In this document: in pieces, positions 16,976-27,439 of the stretch
Numbering within the stretch: the stretch's first letter is position 1
How the letters are laid out: every line of letters begins with the position of its first letter
Source of the DNA: Verrucomicrobiota bacterium
GTDB taxonomy: Bacteria; Verrucomicrobiota; Verrucomicrobiia; Limisphaerales; J093
DNA length: 37,307 nt
Reading direction: 5' to 3'
Assembly (NCBI GenBank): GCA_016871715.1
Contig: VHCO01000051.1
Span: 1-37,307 of the forward strand
Notes under the pieces: model-generated
Told to the model about the DNA's origin: nothing
Seen by the model: only the letters and a program-made list of their open reading frames with translations
Databases searched by the model: none
Made by a program: the position numbers and the translations under genes

Positions 16976-18704
16976 CCACGGCCGCCGCCAGCGCGTCGGC
17001 GGAGAAGGGCATCCCTTGACAGAAGATGACCTGGCCAATGGACCGGTTGCCTTTGACGCGGTTGAGGTAGTTCTGAATGATCGAGTCGTAGAGGCCGGCC
17101 AGGATGGCGGGCGGCGCCACGCCTGCGGCCGCGGCTTCATCGATGATTTCCGCCATGAACACCGAGCAGTGCTGGCCGAGGGAGACGCCGCTGGGAGCCG
17201 CCAAGGCCGCCTCGCCCATTTGCACGACGTTGGTGGCGCCGGTGAATTTGCTGCCTTGTTCCTCGATGAAGGACCCGGTGCCGGCGCTGCAGGCCTCGTT
17301 CATGGCGGCGTCCACCACTCGCCCTTCCGCCAGGCGGATGTATTTGGCGTCTTGCCCGCCGATCTCGAAGATCGTGTCCACGCGCCCGTCGTAGTGCAAC
17401 GCCCCGGCGGCGTGGGCGGCGATCTCGTTGAGGATGTAGACCGCCTCTTTCCCGTAACACGTCGTCAACAACGAACCGGCGATCTCGCGCCCGCTGCCGG
17501 TCGCCGCCAACGCGCGCACCGGGCCATGCGCCGGATTCGCTTCCTGGAACTGGCGCACCAGCGCTTGCGCGGCGCCCACGGGGTCGCCGGCCGTGCGCCG
17601 GTACCCTTCCCAAGCCACCGCTTGCGTCGCGGCTGTCAGCGCCACGAGTTTCGAGCCGGTCGAGCCGATGTCCAAACCCAAGATCAGGTCGCCCTGGGTG
17701 GCGGCATCGGCGGCTGGGGCGTGGGCGGTCATCCGCCGGACCTGGGGCAGGGAGGCGCTCAAGGCGGGCACCGTGGCGAGGTGGGCGCGAGGTTGCGCCC
17801 GCAGCAGGGTGTCCAGGGCGGGTACGCCTTCGTCGCGCCCGGCGGCCAGCACGGCGCTGCCCAACGCCTCGAAGTACAGGGCGTCGTCGCCCGAGCAGGG
17901 CACGAGCTGCAGGCCGTCCCTGTCGAGTGCGGCGGCGAAGGTGCGGCGGATTCGACGCGACCGGCTGACGCCGCCGATGAGCACCACGCGCTCCGGGCTG
18001 AGCCCGGGCTTGATCAGCACCAGGACATTCTCGCACACGGCGTCGTAGAGCCCCGCGAGGATTCGCGCGCGGTCCTCGCCCTTGTTGGCGAGGTGGGTCA
18101 TGTCGGTCTTCAGGATGACCGGGCACCGGCCCGAAAGCGGCGCGCTTTGCTCGAGATCCGCGCACAGTTCGCTGGCCTCCTCGACCGTGAGCGCGAAGCG
18201 CTCGACCAACTGGCGCAGGAAGTTGCCGGTGCCTTGGGAACACCGGCTGTTCTCGCGGTAGACCTCGACGCCGCTGCCCCGCAACTCGAGCACGGAGAAC
18301 CCGTGACTGCCGATCGAGACCACCGTGGCCGGCGTCTCGCCGAACAGGAAGCGGTAACCGCCGGCTTGGGCTTGTTTGGCGGGCACGCGATACAGATCGA
18401 GCGGCCGACTCAGCCGCCCCGTGACGGCGGCGCCACCCACGCCCGCCCAGTCCCAATCCTCGAGCGCCGACAGGAGCTTGGGGCTGGGGTCCTTGCCATG
18501 GTCGATGAGGCGCCGCCGCGACCACACCAGGGTCGATCCGCGGCGTTCGAGTTCGACCAACTTCAGCGTCTCGGCTCCGACGTCGATGCCCAGGTAGCGG
18601 CTGCCGGCGGGGCCGGCGGAGGCCGGGTCGCCCCCGGCGCGGGCGAGGGGGTGGGTGGTGGCGCCTGCCGCCGGATTATCCTTCGCTGGAGTGCGTTGGT
18701 TCAT
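16797..18704 (-). CDS. Giant acyl-CoA dehydratase activase, N-terminal part (two BcrAD/BadFG ATPase domains)
   Basis: The ORF has 635 codons, but homology-like sequence ends near residue 581; the rest is shifted-frame, Arg-rich sequence. Two ASKHA ATPase domains are in tandem. Domain 1 (from residue 37) has YLGIDVGAETLK and the cluster-cysteine motif ENSRCSQGTGNF (Cys155). Domain 2 (from about 340) has LGLDIGSTGSK, EIGGQDAKYI and NEACSAGTGSF (Cys472). Single-domain relatives such as HgdC use ATP and a [4Fe-4S] cluster at the dimer interface to drive electrons into 2-hydroxyacyl-CoA dehydratase; here both halves sit in one chain. No separate dehydratase subunits are adjacent. It is divergent from the LysR gene at 18843. 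Confidence 0.87.
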   Translation of the reverse strand: MNQRTPAKDNPAAGATTHPLARAGGDPASAGPAGSRYLGIDVGAETLKLVELERRGSTLVWSRRRLIDHGKDPSPKLLSALEDWDWAGVGGAAVTGRLSRPLDLYRVPAKQAQAGGYRFLFGETPATVVSIGSHGFSVLELRGSGVEVYRENSRCSQGTGNFLRQLVERFALTVEEASELCADLEQSAPLSGRCPVILKTDMTHLANKGEDRARILAGLYDAVCENVLVLIKPGLSPERVVLIGGVSRSRRIRRTFAAALDRDGLQLVPCSGDDALYFEALGSAVLAAGRDEGVPALDTLLRAQPRAHLATVPALSASLPQVRRMTAHAPAADAATQGDLILGLDIGSTGSKLVALTAATQAVAWEGYRRTAGDPVGAAQALVRQFQEANPAHGPVRALAATGSGREIAGSLLTTCYGKEAVYILNEIAAHAAGALHYDGRVDTIFEIGGQDAKYIRLAEGRVVDAAMNEACSAGTGSFIEEQGSKFTGATNVVQMGEAALAAPSGVSLGQHCSVFMAEIIDEAAAAGVAPPAILAGLYDSIIQNYLNRVKGNRSIGQVIFCQGMPFSADALAAAVARQTGAQSRHPAQPRHRGSDGNRAASATRARLDRPARPRLGHLPERAHREERNLRLQVH

Positions 18705-18842
18705 GAGCGTTGCGCGCTGTCGGATGATGCGCCGGGACCGGTTGCCGGGCCTTGACGGCCATCAAAGGCCGCAGGTGTAACACGCCTTGCCCGACCTGGG
18801 CCAATTGATACTCTTACCCGGCACATTGACAAAGTCGATGCC

Positions 18843-19718
18843 ATGAACATCCACCACTTGGAATTGTTCTTCTACGTCGCCCGCTACGGGGGCATCAGCG
18901 AGGCCGTCCGCAACATTCCCTACGGAATTCAGCAGCCCGCCGTCAGCGCTCAAGTGATTCAACTCGAGGAGCACCTGGGCGTGACTCTGTTTCACCGACG
19001 CCCGTTCGCTCTGACCCCGGCCGGCGAAGAGCTCTACCAGTTCAGCAAACCCTTCTTCAGCAATCTAGACGCCGCAGCCGACAAGCTCCGCGGCGGCGCC
19101 GGGCGCTCGATTCGCATTGGCGCCTCGGAGGTGGTCCAGCGCGATCACCTGCCGGAGGTGGTGCTCAACGTGCGCCAGAAGTATCCAAAGCTCAAGCTGT
19201 ACTTGCGGGAAGGCTACCGGCCGCAGCTCGAGGCTTGGTTGCAGCAACAGGAGTTGGACCTGGCCATCACGGTGATCGAGGGCAAACCCCCGAGCGGTAT
19301 CCACACCGAAGAGCTCATCCAGCTTCACCTGGCGTTGATCGTGCCCAAGCCCAGCCCCATCCAGTCCGGGGCCGACCTGTGGGAGCGCGACAAGATCGAT
19401 GAACCGCTGATTGCGCTGCCGGCGGCGGAAGCGGTTTGCCGCCACTTCCAGCAGGCCCTCGCCAAACGCGGCCTGGATTGGTTCACCAGTCTGGAAGTCA
19501 GCTCCTTGGGCCTGGTCGAGACGTACGTCGCCAACGGATTCGGCATCGGCCTCGGGCTCCACATCCCCAAGACGCAACAGTCGGCGCGGCTGCGGTTCGT
19601 CCCCTTGACCGAGTTCCCGCCCGTGTTGGTGGGCGCCATGTGGACCGGCAAGCGCACCCCGCTGATGAGCTGTTTCATCGACGAATGCCACCGGCGCGCC
19701 CGTTACTTGCGCGCCTAG
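18843..19718 (+). CDS. LysR-family transcriptional regulator
   Basis: The 291-aa protein has an N-terminal winged helix-turn-helix at residues 1-60. Its start MNIHHLELFFYVARYGGISEA, the QQPAVSAQVIQLEEHLG recognition region and the FHRRPFALTPAGEELY wing are typical LysR features. The effector-binding domain starts near residue 90 (SIRIGASEVVQRDHLPEVV). The gene is divergent from the giant activase with 138 bp between start codons, the usual arrangement when a LysR protein regulates its neighbour and itself. I infer the activase as a target but did not identify a clear T-N11-A operator. A weak TTGCCC-N16-TACTCT promoter-like pair lies in that gap. Confidence 0.93.
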   Translation: MNIHHLELFFYVARYGGISEAVRNIPYGIQQPAVSAQVIQLEEHLGVTLFHRRPFALTPAGEELYQFSKPFFSNLDAAADKLRGGAGRSIRIGASEVVQRDHLPEVVLNVRQKYPKLKLYLREGYRPQLEAWLQQQELDLAITVIEGKPPSGIHTEELIQLHLALIVPKPSPIQSGADLWERDKIDEPLIALPAAEAVCRHFQQALAKRGLDWFTSLEVSSLGLVETYVANGFGIGLGLHIPKTQQSARLRFVPLTEFPPVLVGAMWTGKRTPLMSCFIDECHRRARYLRA

Positions 19719-19753
19719 CCGCAACCCAGGCCGCGGGCCCGACCCGAGCCCCG

Positions 19754-20491
<738 letters not shown>

Positions 20492-20679
20492 GCCCCCGGA
20501 TCATGCGCCCTGCCCGCCGCCGTTCAATGCTATTCCCATCGCGCCCCGAGTCGCCCTCGTCTGGGCTCCGCCCCGTGCCTGCAAACGCTCACTTGCTTCT
20601 GGGTCCGTTCTGGGTTACACGCATTCCCATTCGTTCACATTCTGCGCCGGCGAAGCTCCGGCGACGAAAGCGACATGCT

Positions 20680-21540
20680 ATGCACGCGTATTCTCTTCGA
20701 GTTCCCTCCAACCGCGCGGGTGGAGTGGTCCGCCGGCAGGCCTTCACGCTGATCGAGTTGCTGGTGGTCATTGCGATCATTGCGACCCTGGCCGGTCTCT
20801 TGTTGCCGGCGCTGGCGAAAGCCAAGACCAAGGCGCAAGGGATTATGTGTTTGAGCAACGGACGCCAGATGATGACCGCCTGGCGGCTCTATGTGGACGA
20901 TAACCAAGATAAATTGCCCTCGGCCTGGAGGCGTGCGGGCGAGTGGATTAGCGGCGACCTGGATTTCAGCGGAGCCAACCCGAGCAACTGGGACATCAAC
21001 CAAGACATCGTCAAGAGCCCCCTCTGGCCCTATTGCGGGCAGTCCGCCGGGATATGGCGGTGTCCGGCGGATAAGTCCACCGTCATTCCCACCTCGGGCC
21101 CTTTCCGGGGGCAATCGGTGCCGCGGGTGCGCAGCATCTCGATGAACGCGTGGTTCAACGGCGCGGATGCCTCGGGCTTCGGGCCGGCCGGGTTCCTGGT
21201 GTACGCGAAGTTCAGCGACCTGATCGATCCGGGCCCGAGCCTGACCTGGGCCTTCGTGGACGAGCGCGAGGACAGCGTCAATGACGGCGAATTTGTGGTG
21301 GGGATGTGGGGCTACCCGGACCAACCGACGCAGTGGAAGATGGTGGACTACCCCGCCAGCTACCACAACCGGGCCGGCGGGTTCGCCTTTGCCGACGGCC
21401 ACTCCGAGATCAAGAAGTGGCAGGATGCGCGCACGATGCCGGTGCTGCGCAAGGGGCAACCGATCAGCCTCAACGTCGCCTCACCCGGCAACCGCGACGT
21501 GCTCTGGATGATGGAACGGACCACGCGCAAGCCCAGCTAG
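20680..21540 (+). CDS. Prepilin-type cleavage/methylation domain protein with H-X9-DG box
   Basis: About 286 aa. The type IV prepilin-like leader is [22 protein letters not shown], with cleavage expected after Ala21 (Ala instead of the usual Gly) and the conserved Glu at mature position 5. The globular part ends in [20 protein letters not shown], which contains H-N8-A-D-G: the H-X9-DG motif of prepilin-like proteins found in large numbers in Verrucomicrobiota and Planctomycetota. Such proteins are probably pseudopilin-like secretion or surface components. I chose ATG 20680 because it places the leader about 20 residues from the start; the frame is open to 20503. No other secretion genes are adjacent. 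It ends only 3 bp before the convergent TamA-like gene. Confidence 0.9.
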   Translation: MHAYSLRVPSNRAGGVVRRQAFTLIELLVVIAIIATLAGLLLPALAKAKTKAQGIMCLSNGRQMMTAWRLYVDDNQDKLPSAWRRAGEWISGDLDFSGANPSNWDINQDIVKSPLWPYCGQSAGIWRCPADKSTVIPTSGPFRGQSVPRVRSISMNAWFNGADASGFGPAGFLVYAKFSDLIDPGPSLTWAFVDEREDSVNDGEFVVGMWGYPDQPTQWKMVDYPASYHNRAGGFAFADGHSEIKKWQDARTMPVLRKGQPISLNVASPGNRDVLWMMERTTRKPS

Positions 21541-21543
21541 CCG

Positions 21544-23673
21544 TCAGAAGGGGAACCCGAACGAGAGGTGGATCGTGCCGGTGGGATCCCGGGGGCGGGG
21601 GTTCAGGTTGTAGCCGTACTCGAGACGCACCGGGCCGATGACGGTCCGCCAACGCAGACCCGCCCCGACCGAGATCAGGGTTTCGTCGAACGGATACGCG
21701 CGGCGTTGCTCGGCAAACCCCACCGCGTCCGTGAAGGCCACCAGCGAGAGCGTTGGGGTGAGGTACTGTTCGAACTCGACGTTGCCCTGCAAATAGGTTT
21801 CCGCCCCGACGATCTGACCGCTGGCGTTGCGCGGGGCCGCCTCGCCCAACTGATAGCCCCGCACCGAATTGTCGCCGCCCGGAAAGAACCGTTTGTTGAA
21901 GGGCAACTCGCGGGGCTCGCCGCCGAGGGTAAAACTCAGCCCGTGCGTGGCGCCCAGGTGGAACACCCGGCCACCCCCCAAGTCCCAGTGGGCCGAACCG
22001 CCCAGCAAGACCCGCTGGTAATTGACTTCGCCGCCTAACCATTCGGAGGCGAACTCGACGCTGCCGAAGAGCTTGTAGCCGGAGCGCGGGTGGAGGGGGT
22101 TATCCCGGCGATCGTGCTTCAGTTCGAGCACCAGGGCAGCGGCCCGGGCCTCCTCGAGCGCCACGTTCGGGTCCACCACGAACCCAGCGGCCTGGGCGTT
22201 GAGGAACTGATGGTCGTACCGCAAGGTGGCGTCGGTCTTGAAGGTCTCGAAGAAGCGGTGCACCCCCACCCCACCCCCGTATTCCTCCCGCGTAAACGAG
22301 ATCTCCTCCCGCCGCAGCAACGACCCGGTAAAAAACACGTCCACACTCTGCCGCATTACTTCGGGCAACGTGTAGCGGAAATCGCCCAGGGTGGACTTGA
22401 ACGTTTGGGCGGCCGTGAGCTTGGCCTGATGCGCCCGACCGAACATGTTGCGGTGAAGCAACTCGACGCCACCCCCGAGTTGATCGTAGCTGCCGTAGCC
22501 GGAGACCAGGTTGATCGTGAAGGATTTCCCTTCCTGGAGTTCATACACGATGTCCCGCTGGTAAGGATCGACCGAGTCGTAGCGCAACCCCACCGTCTCG
22601 AAAAGGCCCAACCGCGCCAACCGCTCCCGGCCGCGCTCGGCCTGCAGCCGATTCAGGGGTGCGCCGGGCGTGGCGCGGGCGAACCGGCGCAGCATGGACT
22701 CGCGCGTGCGCTCTCGCCCATCGAACTGCACCCTGCGCACGGCGATGTTCGTCCCAGTCGTCACGACCGCGCGCAGGTCCACCTGGATGTCGACGGCATT
22801 GGTCTCGCGACGCAGCACCGCCATCTCGGCCGTTGCGTCCGGGAAACCCCGGGCATACTGGTTGGTGCGCAGGCTCAACAGGAAGTCCTGCTCCCAGAGG
22901 CGCGAGAAGGGCACCCCGGGTTCGAGCCGGGGCAGGCGCTCCGGCGCCGTCTCCGTGGGCCTGCAGATCTCGACGTCCACGGACCGGACATAAGCGGGCA
23001 GCCCTTCCTGGACGGTCACCTCGACTTGGGTGGCGCCGGTGGCCGGGTCGCGCTGGACCATCGACGCGACGACTTGGGCCTGTTCGTACCCGCGCCGGGC
23101 GAGGGCGCCCTCGAGTCGGGCCAGCGCCCCCTGCAGTCGATCGGGCGTAAACACCCGCATGCTCTTGAGCCGCAGCAGCGCATCGGTGCTGACAAAATAG
23201 GGGCGCACCTCGGCAAGCGGCAGGGCGGTTAAACCCCGAATCTCGAGTCGCTCGTAGTAGGCGCGTACCCCGCGGCGAGCGCGCAACTGCACTTGGCGGA
23301 TCGCCAGCTCCGACGGCAGCAAGGGTTCGACCCCTGGACTCCAGAGGTAGCTCTCGGAGCCGCCGTCCACCCGGGTCAGCTCGGCCCGAATCTCCGGCTC
23401 GAGGTAACCGTCCCCCTTCAGCTTCGAGAGGAGAATCAACACGATGTCTTCAATCTGGTTGGCGCTGAACTGAGGCGGGAGCTTCTTGTCCGGCTGCATG
23501 AGCCGGACCTGTTTCTTCAGTTCGAGGTTGCCCAACCATCCAAAGCCTGAGAAGTGCAGTTTAGCGCGGTTGGTCTCGGTCCCGGCGCCCCAGGTTGGCA
23601 GGGCCAGCAGCAGCCCCAGAGCCAAGGCCAGGTGCGCCCAGGTGCGAAGCCATGTTGGGCGCGCGGTTTTCAT
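21544..23673 (-). CDS. Omp85-family outer-membrane assembly protein (TamA/BamA-like)
   Basis: About 709 aa. A signal peptide (WAHLALALGLLLALPTWGAG) is followed by POTRA-like domains: for example YERLEIRGLTALPLAEVRPYF, VDVEICRPTETAP, then RRVQFDGRERTRESMLRRFARATPGAPLN. A C-terminal beta barrel runs from about residue 370. It includes RGYQLGE (the conserved RGY-type L6 loop motif, before about residue 640) and ends LSFGFPF with a terminal Phe, the usual outer-membrane beta signal. The ATG overlaps the TGA of the TamB-like gene (ATGA at 23670-23673), so the two are translated as a coupled pair. The number of POTRA domains is uncertain; the pairing favours TamA over BamA. Confidence 0.9.
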   Translation of the reverse strand: MKTARPTWLRTWAHLALALGLLLALPTWGAGTETNRAKLHFSGFGWLGNLELKKQVRLMQPDKKLPPQFSANQIEDIVLILLSKLKGDGYLEPEIRAELTRVDGGSESYLWSPGVEPLLPSELAIRQVQLRARRGVRAYYERLEIRGLTALPLAEVRPYFVSTDALLRLKSMRVFTPDRLQGALARLEGALARRGYEQAQVVASMVQRDPATGATQVEVTVQEGLPAYVRSVDVEICRPTETAPERLPRLEPGVPFSRLWEQDFLLSLRTNQYARGFPDATAEMAVLRRETNAVDIQVDLRAVVTTGTNIAVRRVQFDGRERTRESMLRRFARATPGAPLNRLQAERGRERLARLGLFETVGLRYDSVDPYQRDIVYELQEGKSFTINLVSGYGSYDQLGGGVELLHRNMFGRAHQAKLTAAQTFKSTLGDFRYTLPEVMRQSVDVFFTGSLLRREEISFTREEYGGGVGVHRFFETFKTDATLRYDHQFLNAQAAGFVVDPNVALEEARAAALVLELKHDRRDNPLHPRSGYKLFGSVEFASEWLGGEVNYQRVLLGGSAHWDLGGGRVFHLGATHGLSFTLGGEPRELPFNKRFFPGGDNSVRGYQLGEAAPRNASGQIVGAETYLQGNVEFEQYLTPTLSLVAFTDAVGFAEQRRAYPFDETLISVGAGLRWRTVIGPVRLEYGYNLNPRPRDPTGTIHLSFGFPF

Positions 23674-26600
23674 CGCGAGTAGACGCGCCACTTGACGTGG
23701 GCGTTGAGGGCGTCGAACCGGTCGTATTCGCCCACCAACGACCAGCGCTCGGTCAGGCGGTACTCGACCGAGTAAGTCGATTTGCCGCTCTGGGAGATGT
23801 GTTGCCCCGAGCTGATGGTGAGCCGTTCTTGGGCGTCTTCACTCCCCACCACGCGCGAGAGGACATCTTTGCCCAGGAACATCATCAGCTTCTCCGCGCG
23901 GTCGGATCGACTGAAGTACGACGAGTCCCGCGGCAGTTCCCCAGCCGTGAGCAACAGGAGGATCTGGCCCGAACTCAGCGGCGGGGTCGAGCTCAGGAGC
24001 ACCTGCGGATCGTCCGCCGGACCGCTGACGTCCATCTGGATGGCGTAACCATAGACCGTGCCGGAGGCGTGCAGCGCCAAGCGCGGCCGGTGCGGATCGG
24101 AGCTGTTCAGCATCACAAACCCGCTGTCCACCGCCAGCGAGCCGAACGGGAAGGTCAGTTTGCCCGAGGGAATCCGAGCCTCGCCCAAGGCGACTGGGTC
24201 ACCCAGCGTGCCCTGCAACCGGAGGTCAGCCGAGGCGAGCCCCACCAGCACCGGGGTCCGAAGCCGCAGAAACCTGTCGCCGGCGATCTTCAGGTCGAGC
24301 TTCCAATCCTTGAGCGGCGCCGCCGGGATCCTGAAGTAGGGCGGTCGCTGGCTCGGGTCGGTCCCGGGACCGGGCACCAGCAATTCGAGCGGTTGCAGAA
24401 ACAAGCTGTCGCGCAACCGCACTTCGCCCGACAAGGTTGGGGGCTGCGCCGGGGCGGTGGCGAGCCGTAGGTCCAAATCGCTGCGGATGATCAGTCCCGT
24501 CTGGCGGATCAGAGGCACATTCTCGCCCACCACGGTGCCCGAGAACACCGGGTCCTTGCCCGGGGCGAACCGGGCTTCTCCCTGGGCGGTCAGGGGCGCG
24601 GTCCCCACGCGGCTCCTGAGCCGGACCAACGACACGGTCTGGTCCTGGACCCGCAGCAGCACGTCCAGGTCGCGCACCGCGCCCATGGCCGGCAAAGGCG
24701 CCGTGGCGGCATTGGTGACCCGCAGCTCGCCGGCCAGCACGCCGCCGGGACTCAGCGCGGCGTCCAGCCACAGTTGGCCTTGCGTGAGCCAACGGCCCGG
24801 CAGTTGCCCCGCCAGCGCGGCTAGGTCCGCCTCCGCCACCGTTAACCGGCCACGAGCCTGCTTCCAGTCCGGCACGGCGCCGCGCTCGAGGAGGTTCGTC
24901 CAGGCCGCCGGACCCAAAGGCCAAACGCCGGTGGCCAGCGCGCGTTGGCCACCCCACCGCAGCGACAACTCCTCGAGCTCGAGCCGGTCCGGCTCGAGCC
25001 GGGCCTCGAGCTTGATCTGCTCGATGGCAGGCAGCGCGTTGGTCGCGTTGGGCGGGCGCCACTCGAGTCGGTCGACCCGGAGGTGCGCTCCGCCCTTAAG
25101 GTCCGTGGCGTTGCCCGCCAACTCGAGGCGCAATTCCGGAGCGACCAAGGTCACATTCCCGAGCTCGCCGAGCGCGCGCGCCACGCTCGCTACCGGCGCC
25201 GTGTGTGCCTGCAAGCCAAACGGAATCTCGGGATGGAGCCGCGCCTGAAGGCTTCCCCCCGCCGGGGCAATCACCAAGGGCACGCGCCCGGCAAGCGACA
25301 GCGTCGGCAGCGAGGGCGCCGTGACCGTCAGTTCCTCGATCTGCACGCCGTTCTCGTTGCCGGCGAGTTTGGCACGCGCCGAGCACGGCCCTTCCGCCAA
25401 ACCCGGGACTTGGCCGGCCAGTTCAACCGCAAAATCCATAGGCCCAGCCATCCAACGCGCGTCGAGATCCAACGCGGCGATCGTCACGTCCAACGCCGCT
25501 GCTGGCACAAGATCGATGAAGTCTGAGGGCCGCAGATTCTCGAGTTCGAGTCGGGTGCGGCCTCGCTCGGGCCAAGCCCAGGTGCCTGCCAACCGCACGG
25601 CGCGGTCCTCGCCCTGCCACTGCAGCTCGCCTACCTGGACTTCCCACGGCGCCGGTTGGCGCTCGCCCGGCGTTTGGCGGGCGGCGATCGCGCACGGTTG
25701 CGCCAGTCGATAGACCGCTTGGCCTGCGCGTTCCCAGTCCATCTCCTGCAGGACCAACTCGACTTGGGGACCGTTGGTCAGGCTGGCGCGCAGGGCGCCA
25801 CGCAAACGCCACGACGCGGGTCCGGCCGACACCGACACGTTCAAGCGGTCTACGTCCAGCGCCTCACCACCCCAAGCCAAGCGCGCCTCGCTCGGCGCCA
25901 GTCCCGGCACGTTGAGGCCGCTCAGACTCACCTCGCCGGCGTGGCTCGGTCGAGTCAGCAGCCCACTGAACTGCCCTGTAGCTGCGAGCGTGGCGTAACT
26001 GATGTTCGTGGGCAGAAACGACTCGAGCAGATCGCCCGAGAACGCCCAATGCCCGCCGGTGAGCACGCGCCGATCGAGGTCCAACCGCGCCCCAACCGTG
26101 AAGGTCGAGTCGTCCTCGAATCGGACTGCGCAGGGCTCGAGCTCGACCACCGGCCAAACCAGCCGGCTCACCAGCGAAAGGTCTCGGGCCCGCAGACCGA
26201 GGGCGCTGAGTCCCTGGCCCTGCAACGTGAGTTCCGCGGCGGGTGGCTGGGTGTCCTGCGGCTGCACCCGAACGCGCCCTTCCACTCGACCCGCGAGGTT
26301 GGTGACCGGCAGGGACGCAAGGTCCGCCGTCAGCCGGAACTCGGCTGGCTCGCGCAGCGGCCGGCCCTCCCAGTGCAGCGTCACGGGGCCAGCCAACGCC
26401 CCGCGGACCCAAGGCGCCCGCACATCCAAGGCTTCGAGCGCGGCCGATTGTAGGTCGCCGCGCGCTTGCAGGGCGACCTCGAGCGGTGGGGTGCTCAGGG
26501 AATCGGCTCGCTCGGGTCGGGCCTGGGCATCGAGTTCGACCGCGAACCGGTTCGTCAACCACTCGACTGCCAGACCCGCCTCGAGCGTGTCGTAGCCGGC

Positions 26601-27401
26601 CAACTCGAACTGCTGCGCCGGCAACCGAATCGCCTCAGCCACCACACGGGCGGACTCGGGCAGATAACCTCCCGTGCCGAACCGTGCGCTGAGCTGCGCC
26701 TGATTGCTGCGCCAGCTCAATGCGCCGGCCAGTTCCCACACCTGCGACGGCCGCGCCAAGCCCAGGTCCAGTTCCACATCGAGCGGGTCGACGCGCGCGG
26801 TAACGCGATAGGCCCCGTTCGAGACGAAATTCCCGCTCAGGCTTAGGTCTTGCCCGTACCTCGTCGACTGCACCACCCCGGTCAGCCTGCCGCTCCGCCA
26901 GGTGACCTGAGGTACCGCAAGCTCCTCGTCACCCACCACCGCCAACCCGCCGGTCAACCGCGCATGTGGCAGCCACCGCCGCACCGCCGGTAGCAGCCCA
27001 TCCACCAACTCGAGCGTCGCTGCCGTCGAGTTGGTGCTCGAGGGTTGGGACGGCTCGAGGGGCTCGGACGCCACCGCCAGACGCCAGCCGGTCACTTCCA
27101 CGAACGGGTCGGGCGGTGTCCCCCCGCCGAGCACGCCGATCAGCCAGCGCGGGGGCAGGCAAAGCTGCGCCTCGGTCGCCTCGAGGCTGACCGTGCCGAA
27201 TTGGGCGCGCAGGCCGCGCAGCCCGCCGCGCGTGTAGCCCAAGCGCGAGTAGGTGTCCCAGGTCACCCCAGCCTGCCGCGCCAGCGGCCGGGCCAACCAG
27301 GGAAACCAGAGCGGTAACGCCGCCACAATCACCCCGACGCCGAGCAACGACGCGACGACAGCCCACCATGCTTTTCTCTTCCAGGAGGTCCTTGCGTTCA
27401 C
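23670..27401 (-). CDS. TamB-like (DUF490) translocation/assembly module protein
   Basis: About 1,243 aa from the GTG at 27399-27401. One N-terminal membrane helix (WWAVVASLLGVGVIVAALPLWF) is followed by a very long beta-rich body with repeated strands, as in the taco-shaped beta-helix of TamB/AsmA-like proteins that bridge the periplasm. The C-terminal TamB domain is recognisable in SSTPPLSSGQILLLLTAGEL, LGKDVLSRVVGSEDAQERL and YSVEYRLTERWSLVGEYD. The frame is open to an ATG at 27476. I prefer GTG 27401 because a good -10 box lies 9 nt before it and the same CCCGGC-GTGAAC context occurs at the Aas-like gene. It is followed directly by its probable partner TamA. Confidence 0.9.
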   Translation of the reverse strand: MNARTSWKRKAWWAVVASLLGVGVIVAALPLWFPWLARPLARQAGVTWDTYSRLGYTRGGLRGLRAQFGTVSLEATEAQLCLPPRWLIGVLGGGTPPDPFVEVTGWRLAVASEPLEPSQPSSTNSTAATLELVDGLLPAVRRWLPHARLTGGLAVVGDEELAVPQVTWRSGRLTGVVQSTRYGQDLSLSGNFVSNGAYRVTARVDPLDVELDLGLARPSQVWELAGALSWRSNQAQLSARFGTGGYLPESARVVAEAIRLPAQQFELAGYDTLEAGLAVEWLTNRFAVELDAQARPERADSLSTPPLEVALQARGDLQSAALEALDVRAPWVRGALAGPVTLHWEGRPLREPAEFRLTADLASLPVTNLAGRVEGRVRVQPQDTQPPAAELTLQGQGLSALGLRARDLSLVSRLVWPVVELEPCAVRFEDDSTFTVGARLDLDRRVLTGGHWAFSGDLLESFLPTNISYATLAATGQFSGLLTRPSHAGEVSLSGLNVPGLAPSEARLAWGGEALDVDRLNVSVSAGPASWRLRGALRASLTNGPQVELVLQEMDWERAGQAVYRLAQPCAIAARQTPGERQPAPWEVQVGELQWQGEDRAVRLAGTWAWPERGRTRLELENLRPSDFIDLVPAAALDVTIAALDLDARWMAGPMDFAVELAGQVPGLAEGPCSARAKLAGNENGVQIEELTVTAPSLPTLSLAGRVPLVIAPAGGSLQARLHPEIPFGLQAHTAPVASVARALGELGNVTLVAPELRLELAGNATDLKGGAHLRVDRLEWRPPNATNALPAIEQIKLEARLEPDRLELEELSLRWGGQRALATGVWPLGPAAWTNLLERGAVPDWKQARGRLTVAEADLAALAGQLPGRWLTQGQLWLDAALSPGGVLAGELRVTNAATAPLPAMGAVRDLDVLLRVQDQTVSLVRLRSRVGTAPLTAQGEARFAPGKDPVFSGTVVGENVPLIRQTGLIIRSDLDLRLATAPAQPPTLSGEVRLRDSLFLQPLELLVPGPGTDPSQRPPYFRIPAAPLKDWKLDLKIAGDRFLRLRTPVLVGLASADLRLQGTLGDPVALGEARIPSGKLTFPFGSLAVDSGFVMLNSSDPHRPRLALHASGTVYGYAIQMDVSGPADDPQVLLSSTPPLSSGQILLLLTAGELPRDSSYFSRSDRAEKLMMFLGKDVLSRVVGSEDAQERLTISSGQHISQSGKSTYSVEYRLTERWSLVGEYDRFDALNAHVKWRVYSR

Positions 27402-27410
27402 GCCGGGAAG

Positions 27411-27439
27411 ACTATAACTGAACCGCCCGACCCTGTCTT
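27411..27439 (-). promoter_or_regulatory. Promoter-like pair upstream of the TamB-TamA operon
   Basis: On the minus strand, AAGACA (27434-27439) and TATAGT (27411-27416) are separated by 17 bp. Only 9 nt separate the -10 box from the GTG start, so a transcript would be leaderless or nearly so. No Shine-Dalgarno sequence is present. Confidence 0.45.
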
